Positions 7,262 to 13,619 of a stretch of DNA of 13,619 nucleotides are shown here, in pieces. A model generated the notes under the pieces. The model did no database searches. It saw only the letters and a program-made list of their open reading frames with translations, and was not told the origin of the DNA. The DNA lies in assembly GCA_027003085.1 (NCBI GenBank), contig JALWYR010000175.1, forward strand, positions 1,992-15,610. The letters are read 5' to 3'. A program made the position numbers and the translations under genes. The stretch is from Flavobacteriales bacterium. Its GTDB lineage: Bacteria; Bacteroidota; Bacteroidia; Flavobacteriales; Flavobacteriaceae. Positions within the stretch are counted from its first letter, which is position 1. Each line of letters starts with the position of its first letter.

Positions 7262-8239
7262 ATGAAAATCGGACCTTTGGATTTGGGAGATTTTCCCTTG
7301 TTCTTGGCGCCCATGGAGGACGTCAGCGACCCGCCATTCAGGAAACTGTGCCGGAAACACGGTGCCGATATGGTGGTAACGGAGTTTATCAGCACCGAAG
7401 GGCTTATTCGTGATGCCTATAAATCGGTTAAAAAATTAGACATTTATCCCGAAGAAAGACCGGTGGCCATCCAAATTTTCGGGCACAATTTGGAAAATAT
7501 GTTGGCCTCGCTGCGCATCATCGAAAAAGTGGAACCCGATGTGGTGGATATCAACTACGGATGCCCGGTCAAAAAGGTTGTTAATAAAGGCGCCGGTGCG
7601 GCTTTCCTTAAAGACCCTGAACGGATGCAACGATTTACGGCCGAAATAGTCCGGCATACCGGATTACCCGTAACGGTAAAAACCCGCTTGGGTTGGGACG
7701 AAAATTCCATCAACATCGTTGATGTGGCGTTGCGTATGCAAGAGGCCGGGGTAAAAGCCATTTTTATTCACGGACGCACACGTAAACAAATGTATGGCGG
7801 CACGGCCGATTGGGATGCCATAGCCGCAGTGAAACGACATCCGGATATGGAAATTCCCGTGGTGGCCAACGGCGATATCGACACACCGCAAAAGGCCGCC
7901 CTCATTCGCGACCATTACAAGCTGGACGGTGCCATGATAGGCCGGGGCGCCATTGGCAATCCTTGGATTTTCGGTCAAATGCGCCATTATTTGAACACAG
8001 GTGAACTTTTGCCCCGCCCCGGTGTGGAGGAAATTGTGGACACCGTTAAAGAATATTTGACCGACGCCATCAGGTGGAAGGGCGAACGACTGGCCGTTTT
8101 GGAAGCCCGCCGGCATTATGCCAAATATTTTAAAGGACTGCCCAACTTTAAACCTTGGCGGATGCAACTGGTGCAGGCCGACAACGCGGAAGAACTGTTC
8201 GGTATTTTGGACAAAATAGTTGATGAATACCGGAAGTAA
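7262..8239 (+). CDS. dusB: tRNA-dihydrouridine synthase, DusB type
   Basis: This 325-residue flavoenzyme uses FMN and NADPH to reduce specific uridines in the tRNA D-loop to dihydrouridine. The TIM-barrel FMN-binding segments are visible: LAPMEDVSD (15-23), Q71 in VAIQIFG, K140 in TVKTR, H170 in FIHGRT, NGD (203-205) and GRGAIGNPW (from 227). The catalytic acid C101 lies in DINYGCPVKK. The stretch RKQMYGGTADW is typical of the DusB branch. A C-terminal helical tRNA-recognition domain follows from about 245. The ATG at 7262 is chosen because the DusB homology starts with MKIGPLDLG; an upstream in-frame TTG at 7244 would add only six residues and overlap the likely promoter. The gene is monocistronic and convergent with the S8 protease gene. 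Confidence 0.93.
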   Translation: MKIGPLDLGDFPLFLAPMEDVSDPPFRKLCRKHGADMVVTEFISTEGLIRDAYKSVKKLDIYPEERPVAIQIFGHNLENMLASLRIIEKVEPDVVDINYGCPVKKVVNKGAGAAFLKDPERMQRFTAEIVRHTGLPVTVKTRLGWDENSINIVDVALRMQEAGVKAIFIHGRTRKQMYGGTADWDAIAAVKRHPDMEIPVVANGDIDTPQKAALIRDHYKLDGAMIGRGAIGNPWIFGQMRHYLNTGELLPRPGVEEIVDTVKEYLTDAIRWKGERLAVLEARRHYAKYFKGLPNFKPWRMQLVQADNAEELFGILDKIVDEYRK

Positions 8240-8293
8240 AAGGCCCTTTTAGTCCGGTTTTCCGGGCGAATCGACTTTATTGGGGAGCCATTC

Positions 8294-8326
8294 AAAAAAA
8301 ACCGCCCGGAAAACACCGGACGGTTT
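8294..8326 (-). terminator. Intrinsic terminator of the S8 protease gene
   Basis: On the minus strand AAACCGTCCGG (8326-8316) pairs with CCGGGCGGTTT (8309-8299). It is an 11-bp stem with one internal mismatch and a 6-base loop, followed by a run of eight T (8301-8294). It begins 22 bases after the protease stop codon. Because the stem is near-symmetrical it may also slow transcription from dusB, which otherwise has only a weak GTCCGG/CCGGGC hairpin at about 8252-8268 with no T tract. Confidence 0.82.
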
Positions 8327-8348
8327 AAATTGAAACGGATTTTTTGAA

Positions 8349-10082
8349 CTAGTTGTCCTTTTTTTCTTCCGCTTGCTCCTTGGCCATTTTTTCGGCCATC
8401 AGCAGGGCGTTGTAGGCATTGATGATTTTGCCGCTTTTACAGAGTTCAGAGAATTTTTTCACGGGCGGAACTTTGCTTTCCTCATCCGGAACAAAAACCA
8501 GGATTTCCGGCGTGATGCCCGATTCCATCAGGATTTTTTTGACCTGGGCGGCCGTGAGTTGCGGAAAGCGCGAACGAATCAGCGCAGCCACGCCGGCGGC
8601 ATCGGGAGCGGCCATGGATGTTCCGTTGTAGGAAGCATAGTCGTTGAAAGGAACGGTGGACCAGATTTTTACACCAGGCGAAAAAACGTCCACGGTGGTT
8701 TTGCCGTAGTTGCTAAACGGTGCCGGCAGGTCGGCGCCGAAAAAGGGCCCGTAGGCACCGATGGTGATAAAGTTGTCGGCAATTTCCTGTCCGGGTTGGT
8801 CGCCGTCGTTGGGATAGGACATGTTTTCGCCGTATTTGTCCATGTCCTTGGCATCGTTGCCGGCGGCATTCACCAGCAAAACATCGTGCTCTTGGGCGTA
8901 TTTGATGGCGTCCCAAACCCATTCCTTGTGCGGGGAGAAGTATTTACCGAAGCTCATGTTGATAATCTTGGCGCCGTTGTCCACCGCATAGCGGATACCC
9001 AGGGCAATGTCCTTGTCGTATTCGTCGCCGTCGGGCACGGCGCGGATGGGCATAATGAGCACTTTGTCGGCCACGCCGTCCATTCCTATGCCATTGTGGC
9101 GCTTAGCGGCAATAATGCCGGCCACGTGGGTGGCATGCGACTCGTCGGCGTCCACGGGGCGCACATCGGGGTTGCCGTAGTCGCGGTCGTTCCAGTCGTC
9201 GGGATTGTCGCCCACCACGGCACGGCCGTTGAAGTCGATGTTCAGGTTGTATTTGAGTTGGCCTTCGACATATTTGCGGAAGCGTTCCAAACGTTTGTTG
9301 TGGCTGTTAAGTCCGCTCAGGTATTTTTCTTTGGCTTCTTGTATTTGCGGGTCATCCGTTTCGATGGCTTTTACCTTGTCCTCGGTCAAAGTGTCGGCTT
9401 TCAAAAAATCTTTGAGCGTTTGTTCCACTTGGGCCACCATAGCTTCCACCATTTTAACTTGACGCTCCATGCCTTTGGCTTCCTTTAATTTTTCGGCCAG
9501 TTTTTTCTCGGCCCGTTGATACAATTCGAAGGTAGCGCGGTCTTTTTCGGGAATTTGGTCAATGGTTTTGTCCTTCCACAGCGGGCGGTATTTGGCTACC
9601 AGGCGCGTAAGTTCCAATTGTTCGGCATAGGCCTTGCGACCATCGCGGTTGCCCAGGAAGTTCCAGCCGTGCACGTCGTCCACATAGCCGTTGTGGTCGT
9701 CGTCGATGCCGTTGCCGGGAATTTCGTCCTTGTTGGTCCAAATTTTGTCTTTGAGGTCTTCGTGGTCGATGTCCATACCCGAATCCAGCACGGCTACGAT
9801 GACCGTGTCGCCGGGATATTTTTTGAGGATGGTGGCATAGGCTTTTTCCACGCTCATGCCGGATAGTTTGTCGTCGAGCGGGTCTTTGAGTTGCCAGCCG
9901 TGGAGTTCGTCGCCGCTATACAGGGCGCTGAGTTGGCCGGGAAGCGGTTGAAGTTGTTCTTCTTGTTCGGTTTGTTGTTGGGTTCCGGCGGTTTCAACGG
10001 CGGTTTTGTGCGTTTTACAGGCCGAAACCAGCAGCAATGTGATTGCCGCCAGGAATAAACTGCGTATTGTTTTCATCATCAT
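8349..10082 (-). CDS. Subtilisin-like serine protease (S8 family), lipoprotein with long charged insertion
   Basis: This 577-residue protease is predicted to be membrane-anchored. The N-terminus MMMKTIRSLFLAAITLLLVSAC is a lipoprotein signal with the lipidated cysteine at C22. The catalytic triad is intact: D100 in VIVAVLDSGMDI, H316 in DESHATHVAGI and S489 in NGTSMAAP, with oxyanion-hole N409 in NAAGND. The spacing between Asp and His is about 215 residues, where typical subtilisins have only some 30-40. The extra sequence includes a Lys/Glu-rich, coiled-coil-like stretch at about 185-280. A short C-terminal tail after the domain is charged (KMAKEQAEEKKDN). I see no T9SS sorting domain and no clear I9 propeptide. 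Three consecutive ATG codons leave the exact start uncertain by two residues. It lies 68 bp downstream of the lactonase gene on the same strand. The substrate is unknown. Confidence 0.93.
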   Translation of the reverse strand: MMMKTIRSLFLAAITLLLVSACKTHKTAVETAGTQQQTEQEEQLQPLPGQLSALYSGDELHGWQLKDPLDDKLSGMSVEKAYATILKKYPGDTVIVAVLDSGMDIDHEDLKDKIWTNKDEIPGNGIDDDHNGYVDDVHGWNFLGNRDGRKAYAEQLELTRLVAKYRPLWKDKTIDQIPEKDRATFELYQRAEKKLAEKLKEAKGMERQVKMVEAMVAQVEQTLKDFLKADTLTEDKVKAIETDDPQIQEAKEKYLSGLNSHNKRLERFRKYVEGQLKYNLNIDFNGRAVVGDNPDDWNDRDYGNPDVRPVDADESHATHVAGIIAAKRHNGIGMDGVADKVLIMPIRAVPDGDEYDKDIALGIRYAVDNGAKIINMSFGKYFSPHKEWVWDAIKYAQEHDVLLVNAAGNDAKDMDKYGENMSYPNDGDQPGQEIADNFITIGAYGPFFGADLPAPFSNYGKTTVDVFSPGVKIWSTVPFNDYASYNGTSMAAPDAAGVAALIRSRFPQLTAAQVKKILMESGITPEILVFVPDEESKVPPVKKFSELCKSGKIINAYNALLMAEKMAKEQAEEKKDN

Positions 10083-10150
10083 TCTTGGTTTTATTTTTTC
10101 AAGGTTGGTAATATCGGATAAATTTACGGGAAACCGGAAAACAAATGTCG

Positions 10151-11014
10151 TTATTCGTTCAGAAATTCTTCCAAGCTGAGCGTGCGGTCGGCACGGACGC
10201 CCTTTTCGGTATGCTTAACGGTGATGATTTCGTTCACCGGGTCGTGTTCCAGGAAAAGATAATAGCCCTCGTCGGCCGCCAGGTTAAGAAATTCCGATTT
10301 TTCGTCCAATGTGAGCAACGGCCGGGTATCATAGCCCATCACATAGGCCAAGGGCACGTGTCCGCGCGTGGGCAAAAGGTCGGCCATAAACACCAGGGTT
10401 TTTCCGTTGTAGCGAATAACGGGCAGCATTTGACTTTCGGTATGCCCGCTGACAAACAGAAAATCCATTTGCAGTTCGGGGAAGCCCAACCACCGGCCCG
10501 CATCGGGTGTGGGGACAAAATGCAAAACCTTGTGTTCTTGGAGCGGAACGAAATTTTCTTTCAGAAAAGAGGCCTTTTCGCGGGCGTTGGGCTCAACGGC
10601 CCAATGCCAATGTTTTTCGTTGGTCCAATAACGGGCTTTCGGAAAGGCCGGCACCAGCTCGTCCGCTTGGTTACGCACCACCGAACCTCCGCAATGGTCG
10701 AAATGCAGGTGGGTCATAATTACATCGGTGATGTCGTTGCGCGTTAGGCCCAATTCGTTCAGTTTGCGGTCGAGGCCGCCGCGGTTGGCGGGTTTGTAGT
10801 AGCCGAAAAATTTTTCGCTTTGCTTGTTGCCCAGTCCCGTATCCACCAAAATGAGCCGTTCGCCGGTGTCGATCAGCAAGCTGCGGGTGGCCATGTCGAT
10901 AAGGTTATCGTCATCGGCCGGGTTGGTGCGTTGCCAAAGGGTTTTGGGCACCACGCCAAACATTGCGCCCCCGTCGAGCTTAAAATTTTCGTGCACCAGG
11001 CTGTGGAGTTTCAT
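10151..11014 (-). CDS. YtnP-like metallo-beta-lactamase-fold hydrolase (possible quorum-quenching lactonase)
   Basis: This 287-residue metallo-beta-lactamase-fold enzyme has every dinuclear zinc ligand visible: H102, H104, D106 and H107 in THLHFDHCGG, H191 in SGHTES, D212 in FMADLLP and H257 in LEHDP. The N-terminal signature LDGGAMFGVVPK followed by TRSLLIDTGERLILVDTG is what I recall of the YtnP branch. In Bacillus YtnP is reported as a lactonase-like quorum-quenching enzyme. Activity on acyl-homoserine lactones or other lactones is thus plausible here but inferred. No signal peptide, so it is cytoplasmic. Its ATG overlaps the yebC TGA stop in an ATGA junction, which indicates co-transcription and coupled translation with yebC. 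Confidence 0.85.
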   Translation of the reverse strand: MKLHSLVHENFKLDGGAMFGVVPKTLWQRTNPADDDNLIDMATRSLLIDTGERLILVDTGLGNKQSEKFFGYYKPANRGGLDRKLNELGLTRNDITDVIMTHLHFDHCGGSVVRNQADELVPAFPKARYWTNEKHWHWAVEPNAREKASFLKENFVPLQEHKVLHFVPTPDAGRWLGFPELQMDFLFVSGHTESQMLPVIRYNGKTLVFMADLLPTRGHVPLAYVMGYDTRPLLTLDEKSEFLNLAADEGYYLFLEHDPVNEIITVKHTEKGVRADRTLSLEEFLNE

Positions 11015-11766
11015 GCTTGAAGTTTTTCGATAAGTTCGTCGGTAAGTTCCAGGTTGTGATAAACGTTTTGCACGTCGTCTTCGTCTTCGAATTTTTCGGC
11101 CAGTTTAAGGATTTTTTCGGCTTGCTCCACCGGCAGGGTTTTGGTGGTTTTGGGGATGCGTTGCACCGAGGCGTTTTTGACTTCGATGCCCAATTCTTCG
11201 AGTTTGGCGTTCATGCTTCCGAAATCCTTGAAATCGGTATAGACGGTCAGGAATTCATCATCGGTTTCAATGTCTTCGGCGCCGCCTTCGATGAGTTCCA
11301 GTTCCAGTTCTTCGGGGTCGAAGCCGGCAATTTTTTCTTTTTCGATGGTAAACACGCCTTTGCGGTCGAAAAGGTATTCGAGCGAGCCGGTTTTACCCAG
11401 TTCGCCGCCGTTTTTGTTGAAAATGGAACGGATGATACCCACGGTGCGGTTCAGGTTGTCGGTGGCACATTCCACAATAAAGGCTATGCCGTAGGGCCCG
11501 TAGCCTTCGAAGCTGACTTCTTGGAAGTTTTCGGCATCTTTGCCCGAGGCCTTTTTGATGGCACGTTGGATATTGTCTTTGGGCATATTTACGCCGCGCG
11601 CGTTGGCAATGGCCCGGCGCAGGGCGGGGTTGGCACTGGGGTCGGGGCCGCCTTGACGCACGGCTATGTTGATTTCGCGTAAAACTTTGGTAAATATTTT
11701 GGCCCGTTTGGCATCCTGTGCCCCTTTGCGGTGCTTGATGTTGGCCCATTTACTGTGTCCTGCCAT
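11011..11766 (-). CDS. yebC: YebC/TACO1 family translation factor
   Basis: This 251-residue cytoplasmic protein begins with the near-invariant family signature MAGHSKWANIKHRKGAQDAK. Further family stretches are NPALRRAIANAR, MPKDNIQRAIKKASG, EGYGPYGIAFIVECATDN, NRTVGIIRSIFNKNGG and a conserved acidic DPEELELELIEGGAED. The family was long annotated as transcriptional regulators. More recent work on bacterial YebC and mitochondrial TACO1 supports a role on the ribosome, helping translation of difficult proline-containing stretches. Length is normal. It is the first gene of a minus-strand unit that continues, by a 4-base ATGA overlap, into the YtnP-like hydrolase. A perfect -7 element lies 24 bases upstream of its start. 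Confidence 0.96.
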   Translation of the reverse strand: MAGHSKWANIKHRKGAQDAKRAKIFTKVLREINIAVRQGGPDPSANPALRRAIANARGVNMPKDNIQRAIKKASGKDAENFQEVSFEGYGPYGIAFIVECATDNLNRTVGIIRSIFNKNGGELGKTGSLEYLFDRKGVFTIEKEKIAGFDPEELELELIEGGAEDIETDDEFLTVYTDFKDFGSMNAKLEELGIEVKNASVQRIPKTTKTLPVEQAEKILKLAEKFEDEDDVQNVYHNLELTDELIEKLQA

Positions 11767-11790
11767 AAATGCGAAGTTTTTGAAACCCTA

Positions 11791-11798
11791 CAAAGTTA
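11791..11798 (-). promoter_or_regulatory. Bacteroidota-type -7 promoter element (TAACTTTG) of yebC
   Basis: Read on the minus strand this is TAACTTTG, an exact TAnnTTTG match and the same octamer found before pepP, at the same 24-base distance from the start codon. A -33 TTTG at about 20 bases upstream is not clear (TTTATAT lies there). A GGGGCGCCCC palindrome lies about 40 bases further upstream. Confidence 0.55.
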
Positions 11799-11837
11799 AT
11801 CAAATAATCCCAAAGCATATAAAAAGGCTATAATATC

Positions 11838-11847
11838 GGGGCGCCCC
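11838..11847. repeat. GGGGCGCCCC palindrome in the yebC/lipoprotein divergent gap
   Basis: This perfect 10-bp palindrome stands in otherwise AT-rich sequence between divergent genes. GGGCGCCCCGGCAC (11839-11852) matches the right edge of the GC-rich island, read on the minus strand from 2100 to 2087, at 13 of 14 positions. It may be a relic of the same repeat family or an operator. The rest of the 11767-11935 gap holds only the promoter elements listed separately. Confidence 0.4.
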
Positions 11848-11883
11848 GGCACCCAAAAAACGTCCGAAAAATTCTGATAAGTG

Positions 11884-11900
11884 TTTGGAACAATTTTTGC
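11884..11900 (+). promoter_or_regulatory. 17-base upstream element shared by the two paralogous lipoprotein genes (copy 1)
   Basis: TTTGGAACAATTTTTGC lies 35 bases before the first lipoprotein ATG. The same element with one substitution lies before the second lipoprotein gene at 13182-13198. Its AATTTTTG part resembles a -7 element TAnnTTTG, and each copy is followed within about 20 bases by TTCCGG. Promoter or operator function is inferred from conservation. Confidence 0.45.
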
Positions 11901-11935
11901 ATCGATTCCGGTGTTATTTGACATAAAGTCTGCTT

Positions 11936-12469
11936 ATGAAAAGAAGATTTTTTTCGTTGGTTATGCTCGTGGTTTTCGGGGGGTTGTCCGTTGCCATTTA
12001 TTCATGCAAAGGATTTAACGAGCTGGGGCCCGAATCGGTTTTTTTTAAATACAACGGCCAAGGGGTGATTCCCGGATGCAGCCAGAGCCATGTGTATTTT
12101 AATTACAATTGGCAAACACAGTGGGCCCATTTGGCTGTGCACAGCTGCGACACTTTGGGAGTGGATTTTGAGCTCCGGAATTACCGGGGGCCGGGTCTTT
12201 ATGTGCTACGGCCGGGAGACACAAACATGCGGGTAACGGGTTTTAGTAGGAAAGACTTGTATTATGACCCGCTGGCGCAAAGATACCGTTACAGAATCGA
12301 CCGGTTTTTCGGCCATCAGGCAGGTTATACCTACCTGCGGGTTTTGGAACATGATACGGTTACCCATTTGTTTCATGCTGTTTTCGAGGCGCATTTGAGC
12401 AACGAGTCGGGATACAAGGCAAATTTCACCGAAGGCCGGATTTTTGTGAATGTTCCCTATGATTACTGA
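11936..12469 (+). CDS. Small lipoprotein of unknown function (paralogue A)
   Basis: This 177-residue protein starts with a lipoprotein-like signal (MKRRFFSLVMLVVFGGLSVAIYSC), with the probable lipidated cysteine at C24; the IYS before it is a loose lipobox. The mature part has a polar, beta-rich look: NELGPESVFFKYNG at 28-41, RNYRGPGLYVLRPGDT at about 81-96, YTYLRVLEHDTVTHLFHAVFEA at about 131-152, and GRIFVNVPYDY at the end. The order resembles the general plan of small Bacteroidota lipoprotein domains (an early W/F-K-NG strand, a late I-x-x-D-x-x-hydrophobic-G/A-x-F strand), but I cannot name a family with confidence. C48 and C71 could form a disulphide. It is followed one base later by a beta-barrel gene and has a clear paralogue at 13243. 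Role unknown; probably envelope. Confidence 0.8.
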   Translation: MKRRFFSLVMLVVFGGLSVAIYSCKGFNELGPESVFFKYNGQGVIPGCSQSHVYFNYNWQTQWAHLAVHSCDTLGVDFELRNYRGPGLYVLRPGDTNMRVTGFSRKDLYYDPLAQRYRYRIDRFFGHQAGYTYLRVLEHDTVTHLFHAVFEAHLSNESGYKANFTEGRIFVNVPYDY

Positions 12470-12470
12470 T

Positions 12471-13106
12471 ATGAAGAAGCTTGTTGCCCTTTGGATGGTT
12501 TTGGCCTGGACGCAGGGGGGTTATTCCCAGTGGTGGCCCGCCGACTCCCTCACACTAAAAGACATGATCAAAGGCCGGACGGTGTTTTATGCCGGAACTA
12601 ATTACGGATTGTTCAACCCTGCACCATTCTATAATCAAAATATCCGGAAACGTTTCGGATGGGAAATGGGCATCGAATACCACTTATACCGGGATGAATA
12701 TATTGTTTTTGGAGGGGGGTTGAGCCGGAGTTATTACTCGTTTCAAAGCGAACGGCAACATGAAAACATTGTGCATGTGCTCCATTTTATGGGCTATCAG
12801 AATGATGTTTCGGCTTTTTTAGGGGTCCGGTTTTGGAAAAAATTTCCCTTGCATTTCCGCCTCGGAGGACGCATGACTTTTTGGAAAGACGTGTTTTATA
12901 CCTACGATATCTACCAAAACGGCACGCTGGTGTATCATCAACGTAACGTGCCGGGAACCGACCGGAAAATTTCGCCTGGTTTTACCTATGCTTTGGCCAT
13001 CCGGGCCGGAATGACCTATCAAATCCACCGGCACCTGGGTATCTATGCCGGCGCCGATATTTCGTGGCGAAGCCGCCTGAGATGGGGGGTGTTTTGGAGG
13101 CTTTAA
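12471..13106 (+). CDS. Small outer-membrane beta-barrel protein, unknown function
   Basis: This 211-residue protein has a Sec signal peptide (MKKLVALWMVLAWTQGGYS|Q, cleavage about 19/20). The rest consists of alternating aromatic and polar segments typical of an 8-10 strand outer-membrane barrel: FGWEMGIEYHLYRDEYIVFGGG, SAFLGVRFWKKFPLHFRLGGRM and LGIYAGADISWRSRLRWGVFWRL, ending in an aromatic-rich C-terminal strand. No enzymatic motif is visible. The ATG at 12471 is chosen because the signal peptide begins there and it follows the upstream TGA by a single base (TGATATG). An upstream in-frame ATG at 12450 would overlap the lipoprotein gene and spoil the signal peptide. It is surely co-expressed with the lipoprotein and may be its outer-membrane partner. 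Confidence 0.8.
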   Translation: MKKLVALWMVLAWTQGGYSQWWPADSLTLKDMIKGRTVFYAGTNYGLFNPAPFYNQNIRKRFGWEMGIEYHLYRDEYIVFGGGLSRSYYSFQSERQHENIVHVLHFMGYQNDVSAFLGVRFWKKFPLHFRLGGRMTFWKDVFYTYDIYQNGTLVYHQRNVPGTDRKISPGFTYALAIRAGMTYQIHRHLGIYAGADISWRSRLRWGVFWRL

Positions 13107-13181
13107 ACAAGCTCTTCGTAAGATTACAGAAAATTACGGAAAAACAAAGTGGTCCCGGATATTTTCGTCTAAACATTCGGT

Positions 13182-13198
13182 TTTGGAATAATTTTTGC
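13182..13198 (+). promoter_or_regulatory. 17-base upstream element shared by the two paralogous lipoprotein genes (copy 2)
   Basis: TTTGGAATAATTTTTGC lies 44 bases before the second lipoprotein ATG and differs from the copy at 11884-11900 at one position (T for C). That change makes TAATTTTTG, closer to the Bacteroidota -7 consensus. The rest of the 13107-13242 gap is AT-rich with no hairpin terminator visible, so read-through from the barrel gene is also possible. Confidence 0.45.
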
Positions 13199-13242
13199 TG
13201 TTTTTTTAACCGTTCCGGCATTCATTAAAAAAATCGATTTTC

Positions 13243-13619
13243 ATGAAAAAAAATTATCCGTTTTTTTCGGCCCTGGGTTTCATTGTTGCCTTGTCGTTGG
13301 CCTTCGGTGCAAGATGTAAAAAACAATATAACGAATTGGGAGCCGAATCGGTTTACTTCAAATTTAACGGCAAGCCCGTTATTGCTTCGGACGTGAACAT
13401 ACGAACCGATTCATTAACGGTGGTCAACATAAATGCTTTCGATACCATACTAATCTATTACTATTTGGGAAATTATCAGGGGGCCGGCATATACACTTTT
13501 AGCCCGGGCGACACGGTTCCCTATGTGGATTGCGCTTATTACGGAAAGCATTCCGATAATTTTTATACCATTCCCCAAGGCGATACCTATATCAACGTGT
13601 TGGAACACGATACCGCTTC
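13243..13619 (+). CDS. Small lipoprotein of unknown function (paralogue B), truncated by the window end
   Basis: An open frame of 125 codons runs off the right edge. It starts MKKNYPFFSALGFIVALSLA, followed by FGARC with a possible lipidated cysteine at C25; the Arg directly before it is unusual for a lipobox. It is a paralogue of the gene at 11936: NELGAESVYFKFNGKPVI (30-47) against NELGPESVFFKYNGQGVI, GNYQGAGIYTFSPGDT against RNYRGPGLYVLRPGDT, and DTYINVLEHDTA against YTYLRVLEHDTV, all in the same order and at similar spacing. It lacks the two extra cysteines of paralogue A. The C-terminal part, perhaps 40-50 residues by comparison, lies outside the window. Confidence 0.8.
   Translation, partial: MKKNYPFFSALGFIVALSLAFGARCKKQYNELGAESVYFKFNGKPVIASDVNIRTDSLTVVNINAFDTILIYYYLGNYQGAGIYTFSPGDTVPYVDCAYYGKHSDNFYTIPQGDTYINVLEHDTA

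Noticed and set aside
8349..8500. T9SS C-terminal sorting domain on the S8 protease
   Set aside because: The C-terminus is a charged, helix-like tail (EKMAKEQAEEKKDN) without the GxY...K-type beta domain. The protein has a lipoprotein signal instead.
8373..9488. A 371-codon plus-strand open frame opposite the S8 protease gene
   Set aside because: It is antisense to a gene with an intact catalytic triad. The translation is Val/Phe/Gly/His-rich without domains, the usual mirror of biased codons.

Overview
The window looks like chromosomal DNA of a member of the Bacteroidota, most probably a Flavobacteriales-type lineage of intermediate GC content. The reasons are: a TonB-dependent receptor carrying an N-terminal carboxypeptidase-regulatory-like domain; -7 promoter elements of the Bacteroidota form TAnnTTTG (TAACTTTG before the aminopeptidase P gene and before yebC); an almost complete absence of Shine-Dalgarno sequences; and several lipoproteins and outer-membrane barrel proteins. 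I cannot name a genus from the sequence.

Layout, left to right. Positions 1-52 hold the edge of a GC-rich repeat region. A complete aminopeptidase P gene (190-1491, +) follows. Next is a strikingly GC-rich, gene-free island (1499-2100) whose two outer edges are inverted copies of each other and which fills the space between two convergent genes. On the minus strand a two-gene unit encodes a membrane sensor histidine kinase (4362-2875) and an enoyl-CoA hydratase (2878-2105), with overlapping stop and start codons. Divergent from it is a large TonB-dependent outer-membrane receptor (4428-7178, +) ending in a strong intrinsic terminator, then tRNA-dihydrouridine synthase DusB (7262-8239, +). On the minus strand again, in transcription order, are yebC (11766-11011), a YtnP-like metallo-beta-lactamase-fold lactonase (11014-10151, overlapping yebC) and, 68 bp further on, a lipoprotein subtilisin-like protease with a long charged insertion (10082-8349), closed by a terminator at 8294-8326.

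The right end (11936 onward, +) is the least ordinary part. A small lipoprotein of unknown function is followed one base after its stop codon by a small outer-membrane beta-barrel protein. After a short gap comes a second lipoprotein, truncated by the window edge, that is a clear paralogue of the first. The two lipoprotein genes share a 17-base upstream element that differs at one position. This resembles a repeating cell-envelope cassette and is the best candidate here for an undescribed system.

Most of the other genes are housekeeping or envelope functions: peptide turnover (PepP, S8 protease), translation and tRNA modification (YebC, DusB), acyl-CoA metabolism, signal sensing and outer-membrane uptake. 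I see no phage, transposase, CRISPR, rRNA or tRNA sequence.
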